64,000 bases of DNA from Chaetoceros tenuissimus (lineage: Eukaryota > Bacillariophyta > Thalassiosirophyceae > Chaetocerotales > Chaetocerotaceae), in NCBI GenBank assembly GCA_021927905.1, contig BLLK01000032.1, forward strand, positions 1 through 64,000, written 5' to 3'. Under the pieces are notes generated by a model, which worked only from the letters and a program-made list of their open reading frames with translations, did no database searches and had not been told where the DNA came from. Below are positions 1-9,211 of this stretch, in pieces (the first letter of the stretch is position 1; each line of letters starts with the position of its first letter). The position numbers were made by a program, and so were the translations under genes.

Positions 1-59
1 TTGTTTGGTCTACATTCATTTCTACCACTTTCATCTTCTTTCAAACTCATTTTATCTGA

Positions 60-1589
60 CTAATCAAGACTAGGTTGTCTCGGAGGTAACGGAGGTGTTT
101 TTGGAGGGATTTTCTCCTGTTGCGTCTTTCGAGATGATGCAGATTTCAAGGAGCCAGGTGTGCCTGGTCGAGAAGAAGTTGACGAACTCTTTATATACAT
201 TCTCACTCTGCTTGGAGTATCTGCATATCTATTACGAGAAGGTGCGCGAGGCTTTGTACTACTTTCTGATCTTCGGTGCGATGGTGTTTGTGATCTTGTC
301 CTAACACCGGATCTCACAGAATCGCGTCCACGACTAGGGATATCTTGTGTTGGTGACTCTCCACGAATATACATCCGTACTTTACTCGGTGTATTGGCAT
401 ATCTACTCTGAGTTGGAGTTTGAGATCTTCCTGCACTTCTAGATGAAGTTCTATTGGTGGAAGTCGCTCGCCCCGAGGATGGTGTTGCATAACATGTGCG
501 ACTGGGGGTTTCTGAACGCCTTCTAGAAGGAGTTTCGGACCTTCTACTTAGGTTTGAGTCGGATCTTGAAACCCTTGCGTATCCACTGGACTGGACATCG
601 CGGAACTGATCGCGTCTATTCGGCGTCAGAGTTCTCATCTTTGGAAACTTTGATTCGCGAGGTGCATTGATGACAGCTTCAATTTTCTTTTTTGAGTTGG
701 ATTTAAACATAATTCCTCTCTGGTAAATGTTTTGCGCATCAGAAATAGAAATCTTTTTTGATGGTTTAGGAGCTGGACGATTCAATTTCTTGGCAATTTC
801 ATTCCTCAATCTTTTTCCTTCCTCCTGCTTCGTTTTTGATCTTCCATAAAGTCTAGATGAAGATTTTACGGCGTTTGTCAAAGAAGTCTTAGGAGCAGTG
901 GTCGACATATGATGCACATCCATCATCGCTTCTTCTTCAATTGCCTGCTTCTTTTTCCATGCAGCATTGTTGTATAGGCGTTCATGAGCATTATCCCCAA
1001 CGCTATACTGTAGTCTATTTCCTTTGTATGAACGTGTGGCAAGTTCTAGTTTTGGTTCCTCCACATATTCATCAGCATCTTTCTTCATCTTCGCGGCCAA
1101 GGCCCTTCTCTCTGCAAGTGCCATTCCTCTTTCGTACAAGCGATTGTGAACCTTATTTGTTTCCTTCTCGACGTAGTATTCGTTCATTACTTCTTCCAAT
1201 TCATCATAATTTTGAACAGTCAAATTTAGCTTTTGAGCTAATTGAACCAGCTCATTTTTTTCATTTTCAATATTTTCATCTTCTTCATATGAAGGCAAAT
1301 CACCCTGTTCCTCTACTGCAGCATCATAGTTTTGAACAGTCAAGTTGAGTTTTTGTGCCAACTCAATAAGCTCTCTTTCTTCGTTGTAAAGGTCTCGTTC
1401 TTCTTGATCCAATTCATATGTAGACGAATCACCACGCTGTTCTACAGAAGCATCTGTGCTTGGATGATTGGAGTACGTGCTGGAGGTAGGATCAGTTTCC
1501 GTGCTTCCATTTGCTGCCTTTTGATCGCTGACAAAGAACATTTCATCTAAATCTTCGTAGCTCCTTTCATTATCATAAACACCTGTCAT
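60..1589 (-). CDS. Unrecognised RLY-motif, Ser/Arg-rich protein (509 aa)
   Basis: I do not recognise this protein. The open frame runs further upstream, but the first ATG in it is at 1589, so I start there. Visible features: an acidic N-terminus; two near-identical copies of a block containing LAQKLNLTVQNYD about 39 residues apart; four spaced motifs of the form RLY or IY followed by a charged helix (RLYERGMALAERR, ERLYNNAAWKKKQ, SRLYGRSKTKQEE, NIYQRGIMFK), a pattern seen in protist coiled or cytoskeletal proteins; and a basic tail of SRSQTPS/RRSETPS-like repeats holding two copies of RYANTPSKVRMYI / RYADTPSRVRMYI. The tail looks disordered and phosphorylatable (many S/T-P sites). A microtubule-associated or structural role is only a guess. 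It is divergently arranged with RPC4. Confidence 0.7.
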   Translation of the reverse strand: MTGVYDNERSYEDLDEMFFVSDQKAANGSTETDPTSSTYSNHPSTDASVEQRGDSSTYELDQEERDLYNEERELIELAQKLNLTVQNYDAAVEEQGDLPSYEEDENIENEKNELVQLAQKLNLTVQNYDELEEVMNEYYVEKETNKVHNRLYERGMALAERRALAAKMKKDADEYVEEPKLELATRSYKGNRLQYSVGDNAHERLYNNAAWKKKQAIEEEAMMDVHHMSTTAPKTSLTNAVKSSSRLYGRSKTKQEEGKRLRNEIAKKLNRPAPKPSKKISISDAQNIYQRGIMFKSNSKKKIEAVINAPRESKFPKMRTLTPNRRDQFRDVQSSGYARVSRSDSNLSRRSETPSRRRSETPSRTCYATPSSGRATSTNRTSSRSAGRSQTPTQSRYANTPSKVRMYIRGESPTQDIPSRGRDSVRSGVRTRSQTPSHRRSESSTKPRAPSRNRYADTPSRVRMYIKSSSTSSRPGTPGSLKSASSRKTQQEKIPPKTPPLPPRQPSLD

Positions 1590-1931
1590 GATCACCAGTG
1601 ATTCTGAAATCCTTTGCAGTTTTAGAAAAAATAAATGAAACGCCGTTACATAAAGGTAATAATCTGATTCTAATGAACAAAAATATTTTGAGAATATGAT
1701 TATGGACACCTGCAACCTGCATTGAAATCATCGCTAAAAATTTCGGTCCCAGATGTGATTGAATCCATTGCCAATAAGCAAGATATGATTCTAGCCATTT
1801 ATGAGAGCCACTAATTTCTTCTTTTCATTCTGGCAATGGTTTTCTTGAACACTTCCTAAATCTTTGTTTCATGTAACTTATTATTAGTGTTATCTTTTTC
1901 TTTAGCTATTCAAGTCCAAGTGTGAAACATC
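1590..1931. other. Divergent intergenic region
   Basis: This 342-base spacer lies between two divergently transcribed genes and must hold both promoters. The unknown gene's frame stays open upstream to about 1715, but it lacks an ATG there. I see no RNA gene or clear motif. Confidence 0.6.
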
Positions 1932-3344
1932 ATGTCATCTGATCCAAATAAACCACCAAGCCAAGCTGGAAGATTTAAACCTCGAAAGAGGACAGTGAAA
2001 AAAGCTACAGCTATTCAAGCACCATCAGCATCGAGCAGAAGTCAAACTCCTGCTACTGGTCGAAGTGGAGGAGATGGAAGAGGTAGAGGGGGTAGAGGAC
2101 GGGGCGAAGGAAGAGGGCGTGGGAGAGGACGTGGGAGAGGACGTGGGAGAGGCAGAGTAAATGTAAGCGGGCAAGTTTTCTTTACAGGATCTGCAGCGGC
2201 GCCTGGTAAAAGTGGTTCTAGCGCTGGTAATGCAACATCTAAAATGGCTTCTGCAGAAGTAGAAGTTGTACAAGGCAAAGACGAAGTTGTAATAATGCCT
2301 GGAATGGGATCAAATTCTAGTTCAAGAAATAAAAAGGGCTCTTCTTCAGTTGGAAAGACTACTCAGGAAAGAATGGCTGCTTCAGCATTAGCTAGAGCTG
2401 GTGAAGGTGAAGAAGTTATTGTAGCAGAGATGGAAGAAGGTGCTGGAATTGGAGATGGTAAAAAGAAAACTAGTGTTTTAGATAGGGAGCCAAGAGAAAT
2501 GATGGGGCCTAGTCTATTTGATGGCGAGAATGAAGATGCAAATGTTACATTATCAGTTGGTGAATTTACATATGACTCAGACTCCAGTACTGATGGAGAT
2601 GCAAAACGTGCATCTGCAATATTTGGGAAAAAGAAAGGAAAAGATAAAAAGTTTCGAGGAGAACCGATGCAGCCATACTGCCTTCCTCTTCCACCTCCAC
2701 GTAAAATTGGAACGAATGATACAGAAATTTTATATGACTGTCAAAGAATAGAAGATGATGATGAGCAAGAAACTACTGCTGTAGAAACCATCATGTCAGA
2801 TCCCCCGTTGTCTGCTCCTTTTCTTGATTTGAACAAATCCTCTGAAGATGAAAAGAAAGAAGAACAATTATCATGGATGGTATTCAAATTCCCAACTCGT
2901 CTTCCGCGATTATCTCCAAATAGCACACTTAGTGGTAGAAGCGTAAGAAATGAATCTAGTTCAGGAATTGTCGCAGATGATGTATATTCGAGCTTTGCAT
3001 CAAATGATACACCAATGCCAGATGCTGTACAATCGTCTGCACCAATAACGGAAAGCAACACGAGTAGCCAAACAGCTTCAGGATTTGACGACACGTTGAA
3101 AGATGCCGCACCTGGAAAATATGGAAAAATAGTAATTCACAAAAGTGGAAAGGCATACTTTGTTATTGGAGGAGAAGACTCGAAAACACCACAAGTAAAA
3201 ATGCTACTCTCTGAAGGTCTACCTTGTTCTTTCCTACAACAAGCTGTTTCAATTGATCCTAATAATGCATCATATGTTCCACTAGGAGAAGTAAAGAAGA
3301 GCTTAGTGGTTACCCCTGATGTCGAAAGTGCATTCTTGAAATAA
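1932..3344 (+). CDS. POLR3D: RNA polymerase III subunit RPC4 (POLR3D/RPC53 homologue)
   Basis: RPC4 is a TFIIF-like subunit of RNA polymerase III that pairs with RPC5/Rpc37 and acts in termination and reinitiation of tRNA and 5S rRNA transcription in the nucleus. The call rests on the C-terminal domain (about residues 390-470): a GK-x-x-I-HKSGK-x-x-x-VIGG strand pattern, then GLPCSFLQQAVSID, then a strand with LGEVKKSLVVTPD close to the stop, the signature order of the Rpc4 family. The N-terminus has the basic GRFKPRKRTVKK segment typical of family members, followed by a long RG dipeptide run (about residues 48-75). The middle is acidic and low complexity, as in other RPC4 proteins. The frame is uninterrupted from an ATG, with no intron seen. 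Confidence 0.85.
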   Translation: MSSDPNKPPSQAGRFKPRKRTVKKATAIQAPSASSRSQTPATGRSGGDGRGRGGRGRGEGRGRGRGRGRGRGRGRVNVSGQVFFTGSAAAPGKSGSSAGNATSKMASAEVEVVQGKDEVVIMPGMGSNSSSRNKKGSSSVGKTTQERMAASALARAGEGEEVIVAEMEEGAGIGDGKKKTSVLDREPREMMGPSLFDGENEDANVTLSVGEFTYDSDSSTDGDAKRASAIFGKKKGKDKKFRGEPMQPYCLPLPPPRKIGTNDTEILYDCQRIEDDDEQETTAVETIMSDPPLSAPFLDLNKSSEDEKKEEQLSWMVFKFPTRLPRLSPNSTLSGRSVRNESSSGIVADDVYSSFASNDTPMPDAVQSSAPITESNTSSQTASGFDDTLKDAAPGKYGKIVIHKSGKAYFVIGGEDSKTPQVKMLLSEGLPCSFLQQAVSIDPNNASYVPLGEVKKSLVVTPDVESAFLK

Positions 3345-3971
3345 ATGGTGTTTAAAAATAAAAATCATGCATAGAAAGAGCTAGAGCATCAAACTATTTT
3401 TTTCACTCACTGTCTTTCGAGCTACGTACTACTTCACAAGTTACTTTTACTCGTATTTAGCTAAGTACCGGTACCTGCCTTCGGTTCGTGAATGATTGAA
3501 TCGAATCTTCTTTGTATTAGAGTATCCCCGCTCACAGTAATGTAAGAAATTGTGAGAACAAAAAGCCTTGCAATGTCGGAAATGACATTTACTGAAATTT
3601 TACTTATTGATAATGACGTCATAAGGCCTCTTACGATATTCCATGACGAAATTTAGCTTCACATTTTGGAGACATTCTTCTCATCCCTAGATTTTGTTAG
3701 CTACTTCTCTTGTTGAACTAAAGCAACACATCTTTGACCTCCCATAACCCAACGCGCACTGCCAAAACTAGCTACAGTAAAAAATAGATTATAGTTCTGC
3801 AGTCAGTTATAATCTTTCACTAGATCTAGCTTCTAACTACATTCATCAAATTACATCGACATATTGAGATCTGTCGTGCTTAGGGACTGCAACTAGCCTC
3901 ACATTTTCAATTCTTCGGAAGAACAGAGAAACACAAAAGTGCGGTTCGGTAAATCCGCCTAGTGCATAATC
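3345..3971. other. Intergenic region, 627 bases
   Basis: This spacer lies between two co-oriented genes. It holds the RPC4 3' end and the promoter of the tandem-module gene. I see no tRNA-like cloverleaf and no convincing ORF. The only motif that stands out is the palindrome TGACGTCA at 3614-3621. Confidence 0.5.
3614..3621. promoter_or_regulatory. CRE-like palindrome TGACGTCA
   Basis: A perfect 8-base cAMP-response-element palindrome, the classic bZIP site. It lies about 350 bases upstream of the start at 3972. TGACGT-type elements are known in diatom CO2/cAMP-responsive promoters; function here is inference. Confidence 0.3.
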
Positions 3972-6900
3972 ATGTCGCATCCATTCAACCAGAATAATGC
4001 AGGAGATAACGAAAATCTGCGAGCAGCAGTCAGCCAACTCCAGCAAGAACGTAACCGCCAGATGAACCAACGAGGAAACATGCTTTCTCCTCAACAGCAA
4101 CAGATGATGGGTCAAGGTCTCCTGAGACCCGGTGCGAATCCCAACGCAAACTTGACCAGTCAGTTGATTAATATGATTCAATCACCTGGTAGTATGGGGC
4201 CAAACTTTAATCCCTATACTAGACCTTCAGGTCCTCAACAGAATAATAGATTCCAGCAATTTCTTCCTCCTTTTGGAGGTCAGCCACATCATGCAGGTCC
4301 TTTCGCGAATCCTTATGGTCAAAATGTAGGTAGTCCTGAAGAACGTGCAGCTAGGGCACAAGCACATGCTCAGGCAGCTCAGTTTCAAAATGGGCCATAT
4401 GGATATGGTAGACAGGGGCAGTCTCAAGGTCTCCCCAATGGCTCTCCAAACTCTCAACAGTTCCCAAACTTTGAAGCCGCCGCCGCGGCTGCTAGAATCC
4501 AATCTCAGATCAATATGATGAAAAATTCTACAGGTCAAGGTGAAACAGCAGCAAGAAACGATACTGAAGGAGACAGTGGGGAGAATGCAAAGAGAGAAGG
4601 CGATAATTTGCAATGGCCACCTCCAAAAGATAATAGCGAATACAGTCTCTCAGAAATTATCAACAGCTTGGCAAATGGTAATCGCTTGTCTCCAGATGCT
4701 AGTAGCGGAAGTCCAAAAGCAGGACCAGTTTCTACAGGACCAGCGCGTGCGAGCCCTAGTCGTGGTAGAGGTAGAGGGCGCGGTAAAGGACGCGGAAAAG
4801 GGAAAACTATCATGTCTCTTACGAAAACTGGTCCAGACGGTACTATCATTCCTATTCATTCTGCTGTACTAGGTGGAGAAGGTGAAGAGAATGCCCCAGT
4901 GTGGTACTCTGGAAGTGTTCCACTAGGTCTCGAAGAAGACCAGTTTTGGCTGTCCGAGTTGCAAGTGTATCTTCGTTCTAATTTTGCTGAAGCATTTGGT
5001 GCAACGGAAGCTGATATTGCTGCCCCTATGCACGGAAGAAACAAACCTATTGCTCTAGGACAGGTTGGTATCCGCTGCATTCATTGCAAAGATCAACCAG
5101 CTGCAGATAGAGGTCAACAGGCTGTATCATATCCAAGTTTAATTTCTGGGATTTACAACTCAGTTCAGCAAATGTTCCGTCTTCATTTTGACTGCTGTAC
5201 TTGTATGCCCAAAGATGTTAAAATGAAAATTGATACACTTCGTACTTCCAGCTCTAGTCGTGGTGGACGAAAACAGTATTGGGTTGATAGTGCAAAGAGA
5301 CTAGGTTTAGTTGACACTCCACATGGGATTCATTTTGGTCGTGACCCAAGTGGTCCTTTGCCTCCGTTAGATACTAGTGCACAATCATTTGGCCCAAGTG
5401 ATGTGGATGACTCCACTACTGCTGCAGAATCGAGTGTTGCAGAATCTCCAGTGAAAGGTGGTTCTGTCAATGCAGGAAGTCTATTGTCTCAAGAGCACTC
5501 TGATGAAATGAAACGACAGAAGGAGGAGGCTTATCCATTGGTTCTGCCAGAAGACAAGAATCTTATTTCTGACTACTTGTACCTGACACTTGAACAGATG
5601 GAACCATGCAAGCTTATGGATGCAGATAGAGTTGGTTGCTACAAAGGAAGATCCATGGGATTCAGGGGACTGGCCTGTAAATGGTGTGTTGGTCAAGCAG
5701 GTTGTGGAAGATATTTTCCAGCATCAGAGGCTTCTTTGTCACAGACTACTACATCTCAAACAATTTTGAATCACGTGAGAAACTGTAGACGCTGTCCTGC
5801 AGAAATTCGAGAAAATCTTGACATTATGAAGAATTCAAAGACTGGTCCAGATGGAAAGAAGTTTGACAAACCAAAACATGGTGGAAGGAAGGTATTTTTC
5901 CATCGTCTCTGGTGCCGAATTCAGGGAGTGCCAATCAATGAGTTTGAACCTGTCGAGGCTAAGATTGGCAGACAAAAGGGGGCGAAAAATAAGAAACCTG
6001 CATTGAAAAGAGCAGGTAAAAAGAGGAAGAAGTCTGATGAGTCTAACGAATCTACTCGTGACGATGATGAAACCGAGTCAGAGGAAGAGGAAGAGAAGTC
6101 CCCAACAAAGAAGAAGAGGGGCAGACCAAAGGCTGTCACATCTGTGAATACTGCAGCTGACTATGACGAATCAGGGGACGAAGAGATGGTAGGTCCAGAA
6201 GATGACGATAACAAGTTGTACCATGCATGCCTTCCTTTGACCAGAGGAGATGATTCGCATTGGCTGTCAGAGCTTTCTTGCTTTGTACGAAAGGATATGG
6301 TCGAATTTTTCAGCGCCAAGAAAGAAGATGTGGAACTTGAAGATGAAGAAATTGTTGAAGGCCAAGTGGGAGTTAGATGTGCTTTTTGTGCAAGGGCAGA
6401 TCCAGATGACAGACCAGATGGATATTCTTATTTCCCAAAATCACTTGCTGATATCTATCAAAAAGTAAGCGATTTGCAAAGACGTCACTTTTTCAAATGT
6501 AGTGAGGTTACAGCAGATGCAAAGAAATCATTGACTTCTTTGGGAGGTTTCGCGTCAAAGGCTGAAGCTGAAACTCATCAGTTTTGGGTTGATTCCGCGA
6601 GGGAACTAGGTATTACAAACTATGACAATCGCGATGGTTTGCGTTTTTATCGAGATCCAACTAAGACCAGCTATGCAGATGACATTACCAAGGAAAGAAC
6701 TAAGGTTCGAAAGAATGCCACTGTCGACAAAAAGGATCTGGTTAGACCAACTGATGTATGTACTGATGAAATGTACCTCCTCTTGAAGCAAGTTAGACCA
6801 TGTCGTTTTAAGAACAGCGACAGAAGGGTTGGACCAGGATCCCGAGGTCGCGATAGAGCGCTTGGATTTCCGGGATTAGCATGTAAGCATTGTCCATCGA

Positions 6901-7361
6901 AAATTACTACTGGGAGATTCTTTCCTATGACATCGAAGAATCTCGACAATACAATCAACGCAATACAAGGACATGTAACTTCCTGTTCGCGTTGCCCTGA
7001 ATCTATCAAGAGTGGACTTGCATACCTTTCACATCGATCGACTCTACAAAAGGCTGATTTGGGTACTGCATGGAAAAAGACTTTCTGCAAAGACGTCTGG
7101 GACCGACTACATGTGGAAAGAGCTTGGTCATCAAATAAGGATGCTACAGCACCAATGGAAAACCAGGAACTTGTAGAACAGGAAAAGCCAAAAGTTGAAG
7201 AAAACTCTGAAGAAGTCGATGAGATGGTTAAGGCTGCAGCTCAATGGCTAACAAAGCGAGACAATCAAGCAGAAAGTGCAAATGGATCAAAACCTAGAGC
7301 ATCAAGGGGAAGGGGATTGCCAAGCAGAAAAAGAAGAGATTCAAACGATGGTGCTCCTTAA
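3972..7361 (+). CDS. Tandem Cys-module protein with AT-hook (1129 aa), diatom-type family
   Basis: No named function is known to me, but the module is one I associate with expanded diatom hypothetical-protein families. The N-terminus (1-200) is Q/N/G/P-rich and disordered, then an RG/KG-rich patch lies near residues 258-275. Two copies of a paired module follow. Part A (about 316-460 and 754-905) starts with WLSEL and holds VGIRCIHC or VGVRCAFC and a later F-W/Y-WVDSA-x-x-LG block. Part B (about 530-655 and 926-1060) holds GLACKWC or GLACKHC, GRYFP/GRFFP and a terminal H-x5-CRRCP/CSRCP. The CxxC pairs suggest zinc binding. Between the two pairs is a lysine-rich acidic linker with the AT-hook core KKKRGRPK near residue 715. 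A chromatin-associated role is inferred from the AT-hook and basic patches. Single exon, clear ATG. Confidence 0.75.
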   Translation: MSHPFNQNNAGDNENLRAAVSQLQQERNRQMNQRGNMLSPQQQQMMGQGLLRPGANPNANLTSQLINMIQSPGSMGPNFNPYTRPSGPQQNNRFQQFLPPFGGQPHHAGPFANPYGQNVGSPEERAARAQAHAQAAQFQNGPYGYGRQGQSQGLPNGSPNSQQFPNFEAAAAAARIQSQINMMKNSTGQGETAARNDTEGDSGENAKREGDNLQWPPPKDNSEYSLSEIINSLANGNRLSPDASSGSPKAGPVSTGPARASPSRGRGRGRGKGRGKGKTIMSLTKTGPDGTIIPIHSAVLGGEGEENAPVWYSGSVPLGLEEDQFWLSELQVYLRSNFAEAFGATEADIAAPMHGRNKPIALGQVGIRCIHCKDQPAADRGQQAVSYPSLISGIYNSVQQMFRLHFDCCTCMPKDVKMKIDTLRTSSSSRGGRKQYWVDSAKRLGLVDTPHGIHFGRDPSGPLPPLDTSAQSFGPSDVDDSTTAAESSVAESPVKGGSVNAGSLLSQEHSDEMKRQKEEAYPLVLPEDKNLISDYLYLTLEQMEPCKLMDADRVGCYKGRSMGFRGLACKWCVGQAGCGRYFPASEASLSQTTTSQTILNHVRNCRRCPAEIRENLDIMKNSKTGPDGKKFDKPKHGGRKVFFHRLWCRIQGVPINEFEPVEAKIGRQKGAKNKKPALKRAGKKRKKSDESNESTRDDDETESEEEEEKSPTKKKRGRPKAVTSVNTAADYDESGDEEMVGPEDDDNKLYHACLPLTRGDDSHWLSELSCFVRKDMVEFFSAKKEDVELEDEEIVEGQVGVRCAFCARADPDDRPDGYSYFPKSLADIYQKVSDLQRRHFFKCSEVTADAKKSLTSLGGFASKAEAETHQFWVDSARELGITNYDNRDGLRFYRDPTKTSYADDITKERTKVRKNATVDKKDLVRPTDVCTDEMYLLLKQVRPCRFKNSDRRVGPGSRGRDRALGFPGLACKHCPSKITTGRFFPMTSKNLDNTINAIQGHVTSCSRCPESIKSGLAYLSHRSTLQKADLGTAWKKTFCKDVWDRLHVERAWSSNKDATAPMENQELVEQEKPKVEENSEEVDEMVKAAAQWLTKRDNQAESANGSKPRASRGRGLPSRKRRDSNDGAP

Positions 7362-7469
7362 ATTAGTAATGTAAATATCGAAGTCAAAATTTTTTAATGA
7401 ATTCTTTTTCTAGCATTATTATCGGTTTATATGATAGGATGAAAGCAGCAGACGATACATGTATAGCTG

Positions 7470-8858
7470 TTACCATTTCAAATGGTTCTTCATCCAAGAT
7501 GCAAACTCTTCATCACCTCCCATCTTTAGCCAAATATCACTTGGAGTATTGTCCCCTATATCAGGTGCACCAACACAGTTACGTTGTAGCGAAGACCAGC
7601 TTTTGCTTTCTTCTGCAATCCATTGAATGAATGATTTATTAAGCTTTTGAGCAGCTTTGTGAACAGATGTATGCCCTTGCTTCTGAGCTGTCCCAAATAT
7701 TTCAAATGTACACGGTGCTATTTTCTTCACATAATCTAATATTTCTCTGATCTTCTGTGAGTCAGTTTGAATAGAAATAGCGATCCAGTGGCCTATACCA
7801 CAATTCCAGTCATTCCGTTTCATAATATCAGCCTTGTGTTCAATTAAACATTGAATTGATTCTAAATTTCCACCATATAGTGCTAAATGCAGTGGTGTGG
7901 TTCCATCTCCAGAAACAGCATCTACGTCCACCACCTGCTTCAATATCAAAAATCGAATTATTTCGGCCTGACCATTCCTACTGGCATAATGAAGAGACGT
8001 TTTTCCATCACGTCTTCTACGTGTAATCTTTTCCTTGTACCCTATTGATTCTGTTACTTTCATCAAAAAATCAAGACACTTCAAATGACCATTCCCAGAA
8101 CTCCAATGTTCTGCTGAGCTTCCATTTCTATCTTTTGTATCTAATAATGCATGGAGTGAATTTTCTTCTCTTGCTTTCTTCACCATCTGCTCTAATATAT
8201 CTAAATTACCATCCGCGGCGGCTTTAATAAAGGATGGAAGAGAATCATTGTATGTTTCGCTTTTTCTCCCATTGCGATCAAGACCTGATCTAACAAATTT
8301 CTCGGACTCTGCACTCTTATTCTGCTCGTATTCCTGTTGAAGTTCAGTGGCAATATCCAGGACTCGTTGTTTCCACTTTGAAATCTCATCCTTTGTTGGC
8401 TCATATTTACCATCACGATTCCATACATCTCCTAAATAATGTTGTTGCAATCTTTGTTGGTATCTATTACGATCTTCAGCTTCTAGTTTCATAGGAACAA
8501 CTCCAAGAATCTCGTCTTGAAAAGTTTCTAAAGCTTCATCACCTTTTTGATTTTCAATCTGTTGAAACACTTTGTAAACACATCCCTGAATTCTTCGTTT
8601 TAATCTTTGCCTTCTTGCCTTTTCAGCCTTTTTTGGATTCCATGGAGTATGTACTTCTTCTAAATGCATCGTGATTCCTCTACCCAATGCATATTTCTTT
8701 TGATTGGCATTGCATAGTGGACAACTTGTCCATCCAGCCTCAGATCCTCTGCCTTGTGTTGCAGTATCACTTATACGTGAGTAGACATCACCAGTTGCCT
8801 TTTTCTGGAGATGCTGCAGCTCATGCTTGAGCTCCGATTCTCTTTCTCTTTTAGGCAT
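7470..8858 (-). CDS. Zinc finger-ankyrin repeat protein (462 aa)
   Basis: The N-terminal third has a C2H2-like finger (CPLC, then HLEEVH, about residues 46-72) followed by a basic helix rich in KKAEKARRQRLKRR. The C-terminal half is a set of ankyrin repeats (about residues 225-400), with the canonical GKTSLHYASRNGQAEIIRFL and GTTPLHLALYGGNLESIQCL cores and more degenerate flanking repeats. Ankyrin repeats mediate protein binding; the finger may bind nucleic acid or protein. The partner and pathway cannot be read from sequence. The gene converges on the tandem-module gene (108 bases between stops) and is divergent from CDC5. The ATG at 8858 is the natural start. Confidence 0.75.
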   Translation of the reverse strand: MPKRERESELKHELQHLQKKATGDVYSRISDTATQGRGSEAGWTSCPLCNANQKKYALGRGITMHLEEVHTPWNPKKAEKARRQRLKRRIQGCVYKVFQQIENQKGDEALETFQDEILGVVPMKLEAEDRNRYQQRLQQHYLGDVWNRDGKYEPTKDEISKWKQRVLDIATELQQEYEQNKSAESEKFVRSGLDRNGRKSETYNDSLPSFIKAAADGNLDILEQMVKKAREENSLHALLDTKDRNGSSAEHWSSGNGHLKCLDFLMKVTESIGYKEKITRRRRDGKTSLHYASRNGQAEIIRFLILKQVVDVDAVSGDGTTPLHLALYGGNLESIQCLIEHKADIMKRNDWNCGIGHWIAISIQTDSQKIREILDYVKKIAPCTFEIFGTAQKQGHTSVHKAAQKLNKSFIQWIAEESKSWSSLQRNCVGAPDIGDNTPSDIWLKMGGDEEFASWMKNHLKW

Positions 8859-9211
8859 ATTATTTTATTTTTTTGAAAGAGTAGTAAATGATGCATATAA
8901 TACATGACAAGAAGAGAACAAGAGAACAAAACAGATGAAGAGAATGAGTGGCTGTGAGAATCAATGCCAGCAAATTTCCATTCTTTTTGACATTTCAAAT
9001 TCAGGCTAAATTTTTAGTGGGGTATCGGAAAATAGAGATGGATGAAATCCAGGAGATATTGAAACTTTCCCATAACCCTATTGGCCACACTGGCAATGGC
9101 AAAACGGACTGCTTCACTAATCCACTAATACATAGATAGATAACAAATAACACTTCACTAGCATCAATTAAGTAACGACGAAACTCTCTAAATTAAAAAG
9201 TACATAGCACG
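8859..9211. other. Shared divergent promoter region
   Basis: This 353-base spacer lies between the zinc finger-ankyrin gene and CDC5, so both promoters must lie here. I see no RNA gene or repeat. Confidence 0.55.

Noticed and set aside
2025-2278. Pro/Ser-rich minus-strand frames opposite RPC4
   Set aside because: They are the reverse complement of the RG-repeat coding region.
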